From: Achromobacter seleniivolatilans
GTDB taxonomy: Bacteria > Pseudomonadota > Gammaproteobacteria > Burkholderiales > Burkholderiaceae_B
DNA: 64,000 nt
Assembly: GCF_030864005.1 (NCBI RefSeq)
Contig: NZ_CP132976.1
Span: 3,968,001 to 4,032,000, forward strand
Direction of reading: 5' to 3'
Shown here: positions 33,179 to 43,331 of the stretch, one piece after another
Layout: each line of letters opens with the position of its first letter
Numbering within the stretch: the stretch's first letter is position 1
The notes under the pieces: model-generated
Databases searched by the model: none
Seen by the model: only the letters and a program-made list of their open reading frames with translations
What the model was told of the DNA's origin: nothing
Made by a program: the position numbers and the translations under genes

Positions 33179-33930
33179 TTATTTTCCCCTGCTGTTGTGG
33201 TGTTGGCCGGCGCTGCCGTGGCGGGTTCGGCCTGGTCCCGCATGTAAATCGTTGAAAAACCGGTGCGTATCACGTCGGTAATCTGATCCAGGCGCCGGCC
33301 GATATGCGCGGCCATCAGGCCGGGCAACGCGTCAATATCGCGCCGCTCCAGCGCCTGCACGATGCGCAGGTGTTCGCCCTGGGTATGACTGCGCCTGCCC
33401 TGCTGCATGTCGATCCAGCGCACGAAATGAATGCGGGCATTGACGCTTTCCAATGCGCGCACGAATTCCTCGTTGCGTGAATAACGGGCAAGTGTCAGAT
33501 GAAAGGCTTCGTCCAATTCCAGCAAGCGCGTGGCATCGCTGTCTTCGGGCACATCGCGGGACCGCTCGACGAAATCGCGCAGACTGGCTAATTCTTCGTC
33601 GGTGGCGCGCTCGCACGCGGCGCGCACAATGCCAGCCTCCAACACGGCGCGGTATTCGTACAGGCTGTGGATCTGCTTGGCGTCCAACAGACGGGTAATG
33701 AATCCGCGATTCACGGATCGGGTAAGAAACCCTTCCACCATCAGTTGGTTCAGCACTTCGCGCAATGGCGTGCGGCTGACGTTCAAGCGGCGGGCAAGTT
33801 CGACCTCGTTGATGCGCTCGCCCGGCTTGAACTCAAAGCGCACCGCCATGGCCTTGACCGCGCCATAGAGCTCGGCTTGCCCGGCAGACGTGCGAGCAGC
33901 GGGACGGATAGCAGAAGGTGATTGCGTCAT
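33175..33930 (-). CDS. GntR-family (FCD/FadR subfamily) transcriptional regulator
   Basis: The 251-residue regulator has an N-terminal winged helix (GERINEVELARRLNVSRTPL, then REVLNQLMVEGFL) and a helical FCD ligand-binding domain (YEYRAVLEAGIVRAACERA, LDEAFHLTLARYSRN, HTQGEHLRIVQALERRD). The FCD metal/effector histidines are present. It is the first gene of the operon with the Bug receptor, TPP enzyme and SDR, and its own promoter region carries palindromic sites, so autoregulation with carboxylate induction is likely. Confidence 0.92.
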   Translation of the reverse strand: MTQSPSAIRPAARTSAGQAELYGAVKAMAVRFEFKPGERINEVELARRLNVSRTPLREVLNQLMVEGFLTRSVNRGFITRLLDAKQIHSLYEYRAVLEAGIVRAACERATDEELASLRDFVERSRDVPEDSDATRLLELDEAFHLTLARYSRNEEFVRALESVNARIHFVRWIDMQQGRRSHTQGEHLRIVQALERRDIDALPGLMAAHIGRRLDQITDVIRTGFSTIYMRDQAEPATAAPANTTTAGENK

Positions 33931-33965
33931 ACCGGATCGAAAACGGGAGAATTCGCTGTGGAATG

Positions 33966-33992
33966 AAGTGCATACTAAAGTGCATACACTTT
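33966..33992. promoter_or_regulatory. Candidate GntR operator (palindrome plus half-site)
   Basis: AAAGTG-CATA-CACTTT (33977-33992) is a 6-4-6 inverted repeat. An extra half-site AAGTGCATAC lies at 33966-33975, giving a direct repeat with 12-bp period. It is 36-62 bp before the gntR start, which fits autoregulation by an FCD-type GntR protein. Confidence 0.6.
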
Positions 33993-34063
33993 GTCAGGCA
34001 AGCAGGGTTTGCCCGGAATTGATGCGAGGATCGCCCAGCACCCGTCCGTGAAATTCCAACGCC

Positions 34064-34149
34064 AAACGCACGAAACCCATCAAGTAACGGTGAAAGGTGT
34101 GACTGATCGAGCCACAGCATCACCACCGCTTGATGGGTTTCGCGCGTTT
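34064..34149. repeat. Intergenic palindromic repeat with 21-bp arms
   Basis: Arms at 34064-34084 and 34129-34149 are inverted copies differing at one position (CTTGATGGGTTTCG is the core). The 44-nt middle is GC-balanced and structured. It lies between the VOC gene and the gntR promoter. The look is of a dispersed intergenic palindrome (REP/BIME-like) that may also end transcription; other copies are not present in this window. Confidence 0.6.
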
Positions 34150-34199
34150 TAATGGGTGTTCAGGCGTCCATGCACAAGGACTCGCGCACCGAGTCCAGC

Positions 34200-34919
34200 C
34201 TACAGACCAGTATCCAGCGTGTAGTGGGCGCCGTCGCGGTTTTCCAGCGTGAGCGTGGACAGCACAGGCGTATCGGCCTCGGCATCCTGCTGCACATGAA
34301 TGCGCAGATTCGCCAGGGGCACATCCCAGCCGCCGTTGGCAGCCTCGGCGGTCACGCCGGCCACGAGCGCCAGGCGTTCGGCAACACCACGGGCATCCGC
34401 TGCACGAGCGTCGATGCGCAACAGATTGCGCGCGCCATTAGGGTGAGCCATCAATTCTGGCGACCAGACGCACTCGGGCGTCAGGTGCCGGCAAAAATAC
34501 ATGCGGATGCCGGGCAAAGGCTGCTCGGCAAAACGCACGGTATGAAAACGGGCTTGGACTTCCTGCCCATCCAACATGGCGGGGCGGGTCAGTTCCTGCA
34601 CCGGATTCACGGCGAAACCCGCCGCGAGCAGACGTTGATACGTTGCGTCCGCGTCATAGGTCCGGAAGACCAGCGCTTCCAGCCCAAATGGAGAATCAGC
34701 AATTTCCTTACGGGCGGGCGGCGCGCCGGGCGGCCAGCCCAGCAGCTCGACATACGTGCCTTCCAGCACGATAAGACGGTTGCACGAACCCAGGTTGTGC
34801 ACCGCTTTGTCGCTCAAGTGAAAACCTTGGCGCTCGAAATGGGGCGCCAGCGCATCCAGCCGGTCGCGCACCATCACGACAGCGTGGTCGAATTCGGTGC
34901 GGCCGACAGCATGCAGCAT
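34200..34919 (-). CDS. VOC-superfamily (glyoxalase-like) domain protein
   Basis: The 239-residue protein begins FDHAVVMVRDRLDALAPHFE, the first beta-alpha unit of a glyoxalase-like domain, with a second-strand VELLGWPPG and later MYFCRHLTPECVW. Conserved H and E residues could bind a metal ion. The substrate is unknown. It may catalyse a small-molecule isomerisation or dioxygenation, or bind without catalysis. Its start is 15 bp after the secA stop and it is read in the same direction, so secA readthrough is likely. Confidence 0.75.
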   Translation of the reverse strand: MLHAVGRTEFDHAVVMVRDRLDALAPHFERQGFHLSDKAVHNLGSCNRLIVLEGTYVELLGWPPGAPPARKEIADSPFGLEALVFRTYDADATYQRLLAAGFAVNPVQELTRPAMLDGQEVQARFHTVRFAEQPLPGIRMYFCRHLTPECVWSPELMAHPNGARNLLRIDARAADARGVAERLALVAGVTAEAANGGWDVPLANLRIHVQQDAEADTPVLSTLTLENRDGAHYTLDTGL

Positions 34920-34934
34920 GGCGTTATTTCCTGA

Positions 34935-37670
34935 TCAGACGAGCTTGCCGTGGCACTGCTTGAACTTCTTGCCGCTGCCGCATGGGCACGGGTCATTACG
35001 GCCGACCTTGGGCAGCACATTGCGCACGGGCTGCGCGCCATCTTCCGATTCCGTCTGGGCCAAGGCTTCGTCGTAGTCGGAGTGGTGATACTGCACGTTC
35101 TGCACGTGCGGTTGCGCAGCCTCGGCTTCGGCCTGCTCGACCTGTTCCGGCGACTGCACACGCACCGTCATCAGCACACGCACCACGTCGTCGCGAATGC
35201 GATCCAGCATGCCCGAGAACAATTCGAAAGCTTCGCGTTTGTACTCTTGCTTGGGATTCTTCTGCGCATAACCGCGCAGATGGATGCCCTGACGCAAGTA
35301 ATCCAACGCCGACAGATGCTCGCGCCAGTGCGTATCGATGGCTTGCAACATGATCGAACGTTCGAATTGCGACCACGATTCCGTGCCCACCTGATCGACC
35401 TTCGCCTGGTAGGCGTCGCGAGCGGCAGCCACCACGCGTTCGCGCAGTTCTTCGTCCGTCAGGTTGGGTTCTTTTTCCAGCATCTCGGTCAACGGCAGAT
35501 GCAGGTGCCAGTCACCTTCCAGCGCATTTTGCAGACCAGGAATGTCCCACTGCTCTTCGACCGATTCCGGCGGCACATAGGTGTTGAACAAGTCCGTCAC
35601 GGCAGCGTCGCGCAGGTTTTGCACGGTTTCGCCCACGCTTGCGGCTTCCAACACGTCATTGCGCTGCGAGTACAGCACCTTGCGCTGGTCGTTGGCCACA
35701 TCATCGTATTCCAGCAATTGCTTGCGGATATCGAAGTTACGGCCTTCCACCTTGCGCTGCGCGGTCTCGATCGAACGCGACACCATGCCCGCCTCGATCG
35801 GCTCGCCTTCCGGCAGCTTCAGGCGTTCCATGATGGCGCGCACGCGGTCGCCCGCGAAAATGCGCATCAGCGAATCTTCCAGCGACAGGTAGAAACGGGA
35901 CGAACCCGGATCGCCCTGGCGGCCGGCACGGCCACGCAGCTGGTTGTCGATACGACGCGACTCGTGGCGCTCGGTGCCGATGATGCGCAGGCCGCCTGCG
36001 GCCTTTACCTGCTCGTTCAGCGGCTTCCAGTCGGCGCGCACCTTGTCGATACGCGCGGTCTTTTCGGCTTCGGATAGCGATTCGTCGGCGCGGATCAGAT
36101 CGACTTGCTTGTCAACGCTGCCGCCCAGCACGATGTCGGTACCACGGCCGGCCATGTTGGTGGCGATGGTGATGTGACCCGGCTTGCCCGCTTCAGCAAC
36201 GATCTCGGCTTCGCGAGCGTGTTGCTTGGCGTTCAGCACTTCGTGCGGCAGCTTGGCCTTTTTCAGCAGGCCCGACAGCAGCTCCGAATTCTCGATGCTG
36301 GTCGTACCCACCAGCACGGGCTGGCCGCGTTCGTGGCAGTCGCGAATGTCTTCCAGAATCGCGTTGTACTTTTCCGCATCGGTCTTGAAGACCTGATCGT
36401 TCTGATCCTTGCGGATCATGGGCTTGTTGGTCGGAATGATGACCGTTTCAAGCCCGTAGATTTCCTGGAATTCGTACGCTTCCGTATCCGCCGTACCGGT
36501 CATGCCGGACAGCTTTTCATACATGCGGAAGTAGTTCTGGAACGTGATCGATGCCAGCGTCTGGTTCTCGTGCTGGATCTTCACGCCTTCCTTGGCTTCG
36601 ACAGCCTGGTGCAGGCCATCGGACCAACGGCGGCCCACCATCAGGCGGCCCGTGAATTCGTCAACAATCACGACCTCGCCGTCTTGCACGACGTACTGCT
36701 GGTCGCGGAAGAACAGGTTGTTAGCGCGCAGAGCCACCATCAAATGGTGCATCAGCGCGATATGGCGGGGGTCGTACAGCGATTCGCCGTCCGGCAAGAT
36801 GCCCAGGCGCGCCAGAATGCCTTCGGCGTTCTCGTGCCCGGCTTCGGACAGATACACCTGCTGGCTCTTCTCGTCGACCCAATAGTCGCCTTCGGGTTCC
36901 GGCTCCTGCGGCTTGGGTTCGCTCGCCATGCGCTTGAGCAACGGCGGCACCGCATTCATGCGGATGTAGAGTTCGGTGTGATCTTCGGCCTGGCCGGAAA
37001 TGATCAGCGGCGTGCGGGCTTCGTCGATCAGGATCGAGTCCACTTCGTCGACGATGGCATAGAACAGCACGCGTTGGCGGCGGTCCTCAACACGGAATTC
37101 CATGTTGTCGCGCAGGTAGTCGAAACCGAATTCGTTGTTGGTGCCGTAAGTGATATCAGCGGCATAAGCCGCCTTTTTCTCTTCGTTAGGCTGCTGCGGC
37201 ACGACCACGCCCGTGCTCATGCCCAGGAAGTGATAAAGACGACCCATCCATTCCGCGTCGCGGCGGGCCAGATAGTCGTTCACTGTGACGACGTGTACAC
37301 CCTTGCCAGCGATGGCATTGAGGTAGACGGGCAGTGTCGCCATCAGCGTTTTGCCTTCCCCCGTGCGCATTTCAGCGATCTTGCCGCTGTGCAGGGCGAT
37401 ACCGCCCAGCATCTGAGCGTCGAAGTGGCGCATGCCAAACACCCGCTTGCCCGCTTCGCGCACGACGGCGAAAGCCTCGGGAAGCAAGTCGTCCAGGGAG
37501 GTGCCCTGAGCGTGACGGGATCTGAATTCGTCGGTTTTGGCCGCCAGCTCCGCATCAGAAAGCGCGGAAATCTTGGGCTCTTGCCCATTGATCTGGGTTA
37601 CCAGCTTGCGATACTGCTTAAGCAGCCGGTCATTGCGGCTACCTATGAGTTTTTTGAGCAGAGAAACCAT
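34935..37670 (-). CDS. secA: Preprotein translocase ATPase SecA
   Basis: The 911-residue motor protein has [20 protein letters not shown] (Walker A), [20 protein letters not shown] (DEAD-like Walker B), [14 protein letters not shown] and [20 protein letters not shown], a helical scaffold, and the C-terminal zinc/SecB motif [17 protein letters not shown]. It drives protein export through SecYEG. Start [14 protein letters not shown] at 37670 is chosen by family homology; the frame is open 24 bp further. It is a conserved neighbour of the lpxC/dcw region in related bacteria. Confidence 0.98.
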   Translation of the reverse strand: MVSLLKKLIGSRNDRLLKQYRKLVTQINGQEPKISALSDAELAAKTDEFRSRHAQGTSLDDLLPEAFAVVREAGKRVFGMRHFDAQMLGGIALHSGKIAEMRTGEGKTLMATLPVYLNAIAGKGVHVVTVNDYLARRDAEWMGRLYHFLGMSTGVVVPQQPNEEKKAAYAADITYGTNNEFGFDYLRDNMEFRVEDRRQRVLFYAIVDEVDSILIDEARTPLIISGQAEDHTELYIRMNAVPPLLKRMASEPKPQEPEPEGDYWVDEKSQQVYLSEAGHENAEGILARLGILPDGESLYDPRHIALMHHLMVALRANNLFFRDQQYVVQDGEVVIVDEFTGRLMVGRRWSDGLHQAVEAKEGVKIQHENQTLASITFQNYFRMYEKLSGMTGTADTEAYEFQEIYGLETVIIPTNKPMIRKDQNDQVFKTDAEKYNAILEDIRDCHERGQPVLVGTTSIENSELLSGLLKKAKLPHEVLNAKQHAREAEIVAEAGKPGHITIATNMAGRGTDIVLGGSVDKQVDLIRADESLSEAEKTARIDKVRADWKPLNEQVKAAGGLRIIGTERHESRRIDNQLRGRAGRQGDPGSSRFYLSLEDSLMRIFAGDRVRAIMERLKLPEGEPIEAGMVSRSIETAQRKVEGRNFDIRKQLLEYDDVANDQRKVLYSQRNDVLEAASVGETVQNLRDAAVTDLFNTYVPPESVEEQWDIPGLQNALEGDWHLHLPLTEMLEKEPNLTDEELRERVVAAARDAYQAKVDQVGTESWSQFERSIMLQAIDTHWREHLSALDYLRQGIHLRGYAQKNPKQEYKREAFELFSGMLDRIRDDVVRVLMTVRVQSPEQVEQAEAEAAQPHVQNVQYHHSDYDEALAQTESEDGAQPVRNVLPKVGRNDPCPCGSGKKFKQCHGKLV

Positions 37671-37847
37671 GCGTATGTCGGCCGCACGTACCACGCCGCG
37701 CCTGCATAAGGCCTGGGCAGCGTCGCCCGTGACTTTTGATGTTATTGGTTGAGCGGGGGTCCGCTGGGAAACGAACCAGTTTAACGCACCTGGAGCGTAA
37801 TAGCCTGGACCTATAGCCAGGGTAGCACTGTTGGCCAGTTTGACCGG

Positions 37848-38849
37848 TCAGCGCGGCGCAGGTTCACTGACTGCGGCTTGCGCCATTGCGGGCGGCGCAT
37901 GTTGCTGGGCGCCCAGAAACAAGCGGGGGTCCAGCGGCTGTCCGGCAAGGCGGACTTCAAAGTGCAGATGCGGGCCGGTAGAACGGCCAGAACTGCCCAC
38001 GCGGGCCACTTGCTGGCCGCGCTCTACCAACTGCCCCTGCTTGACCATCAAGGACGAAGCATGGGCGTAGCGGGTGATCAGGCCGTCGCCATGATCGATT
38101 TCCACCATATTGCCGTAGCCCGGTTGAAACTTGGATTCCAGCACCACTCCGCCGGACGCCGCCAGAATTGGCGTGCCCGGAGGCGCGGCAAAATCCAGCC
38201 CTTCGTGCATGGCGGTGCGCCCGGTGACCGGATTGCGGCGCCAGCCATATGAAGAACTCAAATAGGGGTAGTCCGTAATCGGCATGGCCGTCGGCATGCG
38301 AGCCTGATCCGCCGACCGCTTGGTCAGCGCGGCATCGAGCAGCTTCAGGTTGTCGGTCTGCTGCGAAAGCCTGGCCTGGATTTCGTCCAGTTGTCGGCCC
38401 AGAGCTTCGGCCGACGCCGCGCTGGGAGGCGGATGATCCGTGAACAAATCGTCCATGACCTGAGTGGCTTCTGGTTGCGTCATGGCTTCAGGCTGCGCCA
38501 TCGCCAGTTGCTTGGCTAGTTCCGGGTCGGTGTATGCCACGCCAGCGACCTTGGCCACGCGCTGGCCCAAGCCGTCGATACTGACCAGCTTCGCCTGCAA
38601 CGTGCCCACCTTGGCCGCCAGCAAGTTCATGTTTCCACGCAGGAAATCGGCGTCCCGTCCCGGCTGATCGGCCAAGGGCCAGCCCACAGTGTGAACCGCC
38701 GGCAAGATCGGAGTAATGTATCGTTGTAGCGCGGCGCCAAAGATGGCCGCCGTCATCAGGGCGCCCCCCAGAAACAACGCCAACCTCGCGCCGCCCAGGG
38801 TGAGATGCCCGTCCCGCCCATCGCGGGCGTGCATAATCACGATTTTCAA
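37848..38849 (-). CDS. M23 (LytM-type) peptidase with N-terminal membrane anchor
   Basis: The 333-residue protein starts at TTG 38849, favoured by AGGAAAG upstream. One transmembrane segment lies at about residues 20-42, then a coiled-coil-like region (residues 95-180), then an M23 domain with MHEGLDFAAPPGTPILA, YAHASSLMVKQG and TGPHLHFEVRLAG. The zinc ligands H and D (HEGLDF) and HxH (HLHF) are intact, so it should be an active DD-endopeptidase acting on peptidoglycan in the periplasm. It lies between secA and the dciA-like gene and is probably part of cell-wall maintenance. Confidence 0.9.
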   Translation of the reverse strand: MKIVIMHARDGRDGHLTLGGARLALFLGGALMTAAIFGAALQRYITPILPAVHTVGWPLADQPGRDADFLRGNMNLLAAKVGTLQAKLVSIDGLGQRVAKVAGVAYTDPELAKQLAMAQPEAMTQPEATQVMDDLFTDHPPPSAASAEALGRQLDEIQARLSQQTDNLKLLDAALTKRSADQARMPTAMPITDYPYLSSSYGWRRNPVTGRTAMHEGLDFAAPPGTPILAASGGVVLESKFQPGYGNMVEIDHGDGLITRYAHASSLMVKQGQLVERGQQVARVGSSGRSTGPHLHFEVRLAGQPLDPRLFLGAQQHAPPAMAQAAVSEPAPR

Positions 38850-38878
38850 GATTCTTTCCTAATACTTTTAGAGCCGGG

Positions 38879-39370
38879 ATGAATAGACCCACTTCATACC
38901 GTCAACGTTCCAGTTCCAGCCGGCGGAAAGAAAATACCGCCCTGGGATGGCTGGGTCATGACATGCAGGGCGCCGGTGTGTTGGCGACTGCCCGCAAGCA
39001 CTTGCAAATTCAGTACGCGGTGGCGGCGGTTCTGCCCGCCCCGCTAGGTGCTGTCTGCCAGGTAGGCAAACTGGAAAACCAGTGCCTGCATCTGGTGGTG
39101 CCTAGTGCCGCGCATGCGGCCAAGATGCGTCAATTGGCGCCGCGCATCGCGCGCTCTCTGGCAGACCAGGGCTGGAACCTTAACGAAATTGCCATCAAGG
39201 TACAAGCGGGTTTGCCCAAGCCCGGCGCCCGCCAGCCGCGTCCTCCCAAAGAGGCGCAGCCACTAGGCGATACCGCCCTGGGCGCGTTTGAGTCGCTACA
39301 CGATAGTCTGCGCCCCGGCCCATTGGCCGACGCGGTTGCCAAGCTCTTGAGGCACCACAAGAGTAGCTGA
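38879..39370 (+). CDS. dciA: DciA-like DUF721 protein
   Basis: The 163-residue protein matches the DUF721/DciA family: GVLATARKHLQIQYAVAAVL, then GKLENQCLHLVVPSAAHAAK and MRQLAPRIARSLADQGWN. DciA proteins load or recruit the replicative helicase DnaB in most bacteria that lack DnaC. It is divergent from the M23 peptidase and convergent with lpxC, as in other Burkholderiales. The C-terminal 50 residues are basic and Pro-rich. The symbol follows the family; the DnaB interaction is not visible in sequence. Confidence 0.85.
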   Translation: MNRPTSYRQRSSSSRRKENTALGWLGHDMQGAGVLATARKHLQIQYAVAAVLPAPLGAVCQVGKLENQCLHLVVPSAAHAAKMRQLAPRIARSLADQGWNLNEIAIKVQAGLPKPGARQPRPPKEAQPLGDTALGAFESLHDSLRPGPLADAVAKLLRHHKSS

Positions 39371-39567
39371 AGCGATCCGGCTTTGTCCGGCGCCAAGGGC
39401 GCCCGGAAACGAAGCGAAACCAAGTCATGGGGCGGATGGCCCGATGGTTTGCGACCGGATTGCGGCTATTGCGCTATCGGATGGCGGCCAGCGTCATCCA
39501 AAAGCAGGAATCCGATACGAATTCGGGGACAGCCCCCGATAATCAGATCCCAATGGGCAGAAAGGCG

Positions 39568-40491
39568 TTATGCCAACTGCCACTCATGACGAAACGCTTG
39601 CGGAGCTTCCGCCTGCGATTCATAGGTGATCAGTTCCCAGGCGTCTTGCTGTGCAAGCAACGCGCGGGCCAGCTGGTTGTTCAAACCATGCCCGGACTTG
39701 CACGCCACATAGCGCGCCACCAGGGGTTTGCCCAACAGATACAGGTCGCCAATGGCGTCCAGAATCTTGTGTTTTACGAACTCGTCGTCATAGCGCAGCC
39801 CGTCGCTGTTCAGCACGCGGTACTCGTCCATGACGATGGCATTGTCCAGGCTGCCGCCGCGGGCCAGGCCCATCGAGCGCAGCGCTTCAACTTCGTTCAC
39901 GAAACCAAAGGTGCGCGCCCGAGCAATTTCGCTGACATACGAGTGCTTCGCAAAATCGATCTCGGCGAAGTTAGCGGTGGAGTCAATGGCGGGATGGCGG
40001 AAGTCAATCGAGAACGCCAGCGCATAACCCTCATGGGGTTCAAGCCGGGCCCATTTCTCGTTGCGGCCTTCACCTTCGCGCACTTCCACAGGCTTCAAAA
40101 CGCGAATGAACTGCTTGGGTGCGTTCTGCTCAACGATGCCCGCCGAGCGCAACAAATAAACAAACGTCGCCGCACTGCCGTCCATGATCGGGACTTCTTC
40201 GGCAGTAAGGTCTACATGCAGGTTGTCGATACCCAGGCCGGCCAATGCCGACATCAGGTGTTCCACTGTCGATACGCGGACATTTCCTTGCTGCAACACC
40301 GACGCCATGCGCGTGTCGCCCACGCCAGTAGCTTGAGCCGGCAAATCCACGACCTGCGGCAAATCAACGCGATGAAAAACAATACCCGTGTTGGGTTGTG
40401 CCGGGCGCAAGGTAAGTTCTACCCGCCGTCCGGAGTGGACGCCGACGCCTGTCGTGCGGACTAGATTCTGAATGCTGCGCTGTCGGAACAT
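39568..40491 (-). CDS. lpxC: UDP-3-O-acyl-N-acetylglucosamine deacetylase
   Basis: The 307-residue enzyme has the LpxC motifs [35 protein letters not shown] (zinc H), [12 protein letters not shown] and [20 protein letters not shown] (zinc H and D). It catalyses the committed zinc-dependent step of lipid A synthesis. Position downstream of ftsZ at the end of the dcw cluster is the standard place for lpxC. The 238-bp gap from ftsZ contains hairpins. Confidence 0.97.
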   Translation of the reverse strand: MFRQRSIQNLVRTTGVGVHSGRRVELTLRPAQPNTGIVFHRVDLPQVVDLPAQATGVGDTRMASVLQQGNVRVSTVEHLMSALAGLGIDNLHVDLTAEEVPIMDGSAATFVYLLRSAGIVEQNAPKQFIRVLKPVEVREGEGRNEKWARLEPHEGYALAFSIDFRHPAIDSTANFAEIDFAKHSYVSEIARARTFGFVNEVEALRSMGLARGGSLDNAIVMDEYRVLNSDGLRYDDEFVKHKILDAIGDLYLLGKPLVARYVACKSGHGLNNQLARALLAQQDAWELITYESQAEAPQAFRHEWQLA

Positions 40492-40516
40492 GAGACTTGG
40501 GTGTTAGAGCCAGGAA

Positions 40517-40544
40517 GCCGGCAAGAAGCGAACAAATTGCCGGC
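40517..40544 (-). terminator. Leader hairpin upstream of lpxC
   Basis: GCCGGCAA / TTGCCGGC forms an 8-bp stem with a 12-nt loop, 26 bp before the lpxC start. It lacks a U-run, so it may be a leader structure rather than a terminator. Confidence 0.35.
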
Positions 40545-40655
40545 GTAACTGACGTATTGTAACTCTGTCCGATGCCGGGCGCCATCTGGCGTCTGGATCG
40601 ACCGATACCACCGTCCCTTTTTAATACCGTGCAAGGGAAACACGGACCGCTCCGC

Positions 40656-40689
40656 CTCCGGCTTGTCCGCGGGGACAAACAAGCCGGAG
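40656..40689 (-). terminator. Hairpin downstream of ftsZ
   Basis: CTCCGGCTTG / CAAGCCGGAG is a 10-bp stem whose loop contains a smaller TTGTCC/GGACAA stem. It lies 41 bp after the ftsZ stop and probably limits readthrough into lpxC. There is no clear U-run. Confidence 0.4.
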
Positions 40690-40729
40690 ATGAGGGAGTG
40701 CATTTAGAGCCTGTAATCGGCTCTTTCGT

Positions 40730-41914
40730 TCAATCCGCTTGCTTACGCAGGAATGCCGGGATGTCGAAATGATCCATACCCGAGCTTTCCAGAGCGCGCA
40801 CCTGGGCCGACGCCTGGCTGCGCGGATTGCGCATGACAGACGGCATGTCCAGATTGCGGTAATCGCCGCCATGACCAGCAGGCATCGTGCCCATCGGGAT
40901 GTTGTCGGTACCGGTGCGCAGCACTTCAGCGGTGGTTTGAACCAGTTGCGGACGCGCTTGCGCACGGCCCAGGCCGGTTGCAACCACGGTCACGCGCAGG
41001 TTTTCACCCATGGTTTCGTCGTAAGCCGTACCGAAGATCACGGTCGCGTCGTCCGAAGCATAGCTGCGGATCGTTTCCATGATTTCGCGCGTTTCGCGCA
41101 TCTTCAGCGTGCGGCTGGCGGTGATGTTGACCAGAACGCCGCGAGCGCCGTTCAAGTCCACACCTTCCAGCAGCGGGCAAGCGATGGCGTGCTCGGCGGC
41201 CACACGTGCGCGGTCCGCGCCCGATGCCGACGCCGTGCCCATCATGGCCTGGCCTTGCTCGCCCATGATCGTCTTGACGTCTTCGAAGTCGACGTTGACG
41301 TTGCCTTCGACGTTGATGATTTCGGCGATACCCGCGCACGCGTTGTGCAGGATGTCGTCGGCGGAACGGAAGCAGTCTTCCTGCGTCGCGTCTTCGTCCA
41401 TCAGCTCATACAGGTTCTCATTGAGCACCACGATGAGCGAATGCACGTGCTTGGCCAATTCCGAGATACCGTCCTCGGCCATCTTCAGGCGCTTATTGCC
41501 TTCAAAGGTAAAGGGCTTGGTGACCACGCCTACAGTCAGAATGCCCAGCTCCTTGGCCACTTCGGCAACGACCGGACCAGCGCCGGTGCCGGTGCCACCG
41601 CCCATGCCGGCGGTGATGAAGACCATATGAGCGCCGTTCAGCGCAGCACGGATCTCCTCGCGCGCGGTTTCAGCCGACGCACGTCCCTGCTCGGGCTTGG
41701 CGCCCGCGCCCAGACCAGTACGGCCCAGACGAATCTGCACCGGGGCATTGGTTGCCGCCAGCGCTTGCGCATCCGTGTTGGCGCAGATGAAATCCACGCC
41801 ATGCACGCCGTTGCGAATCATGTGCGCCACAGCATTGCCGCCCGCACCGCCCACACCAACGACCTTGATTACGGTCCCTTTGGTGTTGTTCTCAAGCATC
41901 TCAAAGTTCATCAT
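40730..41914 (-). CDS. ftsZ: Cell division protein FtsZ
   Basis: The 394-residue tubulin homologue has [14 protein letters not shown] at the N-terminus, the tubulin signature [20 protein letters not shown], and a C-terminal tail ending with the FtsA/ZipA-binding peptide [15 protein letters not shown]. It polymerises into the Z-ring. The start is the ATG at 41914 (MMNFEM), which has GAGGGAG upstream; the frame is open to 42097 but the extension is not FtsZ-like. It is the last dcw gene before lpxC. Confidence 0.98.
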   Translation of the reverse strand: MMNFEMLENNTKGTVIKVVGVGGAGGNAVAHMIRNGVHGVDFICANTDAQALAATNAPVQIRLGRTGLGAGAKPEQGRASAETAREEIRAALNGAHMVFITAGMGGGTGTGAGPVVAEVAKELGILTVGVVTKPFTFEGNKRLKMAEDGISELAKHVHSLIVVLNENLYELMDEDATQEDCFRSADDILHNACAGIAEIINVEGNVNVDFEDVKTIMGEQGQAMMGTASASGADRARVAAEHAIACPLLEGVDLNGARGVLVNITASRTLKMRETREIMETIRSYASDDATVIFGTAYDETMGENLRVTVVATGLGRAQARPQLVQTTAEVLRTGTDNIPMGTMPAGHGGDYRNLDMPSVMRNPRSQASAQVRALESSGMDHFDIPAFLRKQAD

Positions 41915-42100
41915 GATGACTCCCTCACAAGTCCGATTTTGCAAATCACAAAAATTCCCAACTGCCCTTCTTTTGTGAATCGCCTCAAAGCCGATGCCGA
42001 CTACGTAGGTCCGCCACGGGTTTGAGACGCCTCCTCTTTTTGATACGCCCCGCAGAGCAGCCGCGGATCGCATCAAGGAACAGGCCCCAACCTGCACCCT

Positions 42101-43327
42101 TTAATTCATAAACCATTCCTTCATGCGCGCCAGCAGGCTCTTGAAGTTGCCCGTCTGGGCAGCCACCTTGCGGCCGCGCACGCGTTGCATACGAGCTTCC
42201 TGCAACAGACCCATCACCGTCGAAAAGCGCGGATTGCGCATCACGTCGGCCAGGCTGCCTTCATATTCAGGCACGGCAACGCGCACCGGCTTGAGGAACA
42301 CGTCCTCGGCCAGTTCAATCATGCCGGGCAACTGCGCAGAACCCCCGGTCAGGACTACGCCTGAGGCCAACAGATCCTCGTAACCCGAGTCGCGCACAAC
42401 TTGCTGCACCAGCGTAAACAGCTCTTCCACGCGCGGTTCGATGACGGCGCCCAGCGCCTGGCGCTTCACCTGACGCGGGCCGCGGTCGCCCAGGCCCGGC
42501 ACTTCCACGGACTCGTCCGGGCTGGCCAACACCTGCTTGGCCACGCCGTAGCGCAGCTTGATTTCTTCCGCGTCCGGCGTCGGCGTGCGCAGCATGGCCG
42601 CGATATCGTTGGTGATCTGGTCGCCAGCGATCGGCAGCACGGCGGTGTGGCGGATCGCGCCACCGGTGAAGATCGCCACATCCGTGGTGCCCCCGCCGAT
42701 GTCAACCAGCACAACGCCCAGTTCTTTCTCGTCGGCGGTCAGCACGGCAAGGCTGGAGGCCAGCGGTTGCAGGATAAGATCCTGCACCTCCAGGCCGCAG
42801 CGGCGCACACACTTGACGATGTTCTGCGCAGCACTGACCGCGCCCGTCACAATGTGAACGCGCACTTCCAGGCGCAGGCCGCTCATGCCGATCGGCTCAC
42901 GGATGTCTTCCTGGCCGTCAACGATGAATTCCTGGGTCAGCACGTGCAGCACTTGCTGATCCGTCGGAATATTGACGGCCTTGGCGGTCTCGATGACGCG
43001 GGCAACGTCGGTGGCGGTGACTTCTTTGTCCTTCACAGCGACCATGCCGCTGGAATTGAAGCTGCGGATATGGCTGCCGGCAATGCCGGTATAGACGTCG
43101 CGAATCTTGCAATCTGCCATCAGCTCGGCTTCTTCAAGCGCGCGCTGAATGGAATTCACAGTGGTCTCTATATTGACGACCACGCCCTTGCGCATGCCGC
43201 GCGATTCGTGCTGGCCAAGGCCAAGCACTTCGAATCGCCCTTCGGGCAAAATTTCAGCCACCACAGCCACCACCTTGCTGGTGCCGATATCGAGGGCGAC
43301 GATAAGGTCCTTGATGTCACGGGTCAT
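42101..43327 (-). CDS. ftsA: Cell division protein FtsA
   Basis: The 408-residue actin-like ATPase begins MTRDIKDLIVALDIGTSKVV, with VVLVDIGGGTTDVAIF (phosphate 2) and SGVVLTGGSAQLPGM (adenosine) motifs. It ends in the amphipathic membrane-targeting helix NFKSLLARMKEWFMN. It tethers FtsZ to the membrane and recruits later divisome proteins. The start at 43327 lies 4 bp after the ftsQ stop, and the 186-bp ftsA-ftsZ gap may hold a separate ftsZ promoter. Confidence 0.97.
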   Translation of the reverse strand: MTRDIKDLIVALDIGTSKVVAVVAEILPEGRFEVLGLGQHESRGMRKGVVVNIETTVNSIQRALEEAELMADCKIRDVYTGIAGSHIRSFNSSGMVAVKDKEVTATDVARVIETAKAVNIPTDQQVLHVLTQEFIVDGQEDIREPIGMSGLRLEVRVHIVTGAVSAAQNIVKCVRRCGLEVQDLILQPLASSLAVLTADEKELGVVLVDIGGGTTDVAIFTGGAIRHTAVLPIAGDQITNDIAAMLRTPTPDAEEIKLRYGVAKQVLASPDESVEVPGLGDRGPRQVKRQALGAVIEPRVEELFTLVQQVVRDSGYEDLLASGVVLTGGSAQLPGMIELAEDVFLKPVRVAVPEYEGSLADVMRNPRFSTVMGLLQEARMQRVRGRKVAAQTGNFKSLLARMKEWFMN

Positions 43328-43331
43328 GGCG

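Noticed and set aside
36105..37709. A 534-codon plus-strand open frame.
   Set aside because: It is the mirror of secA; the secA protein is unambiguous.
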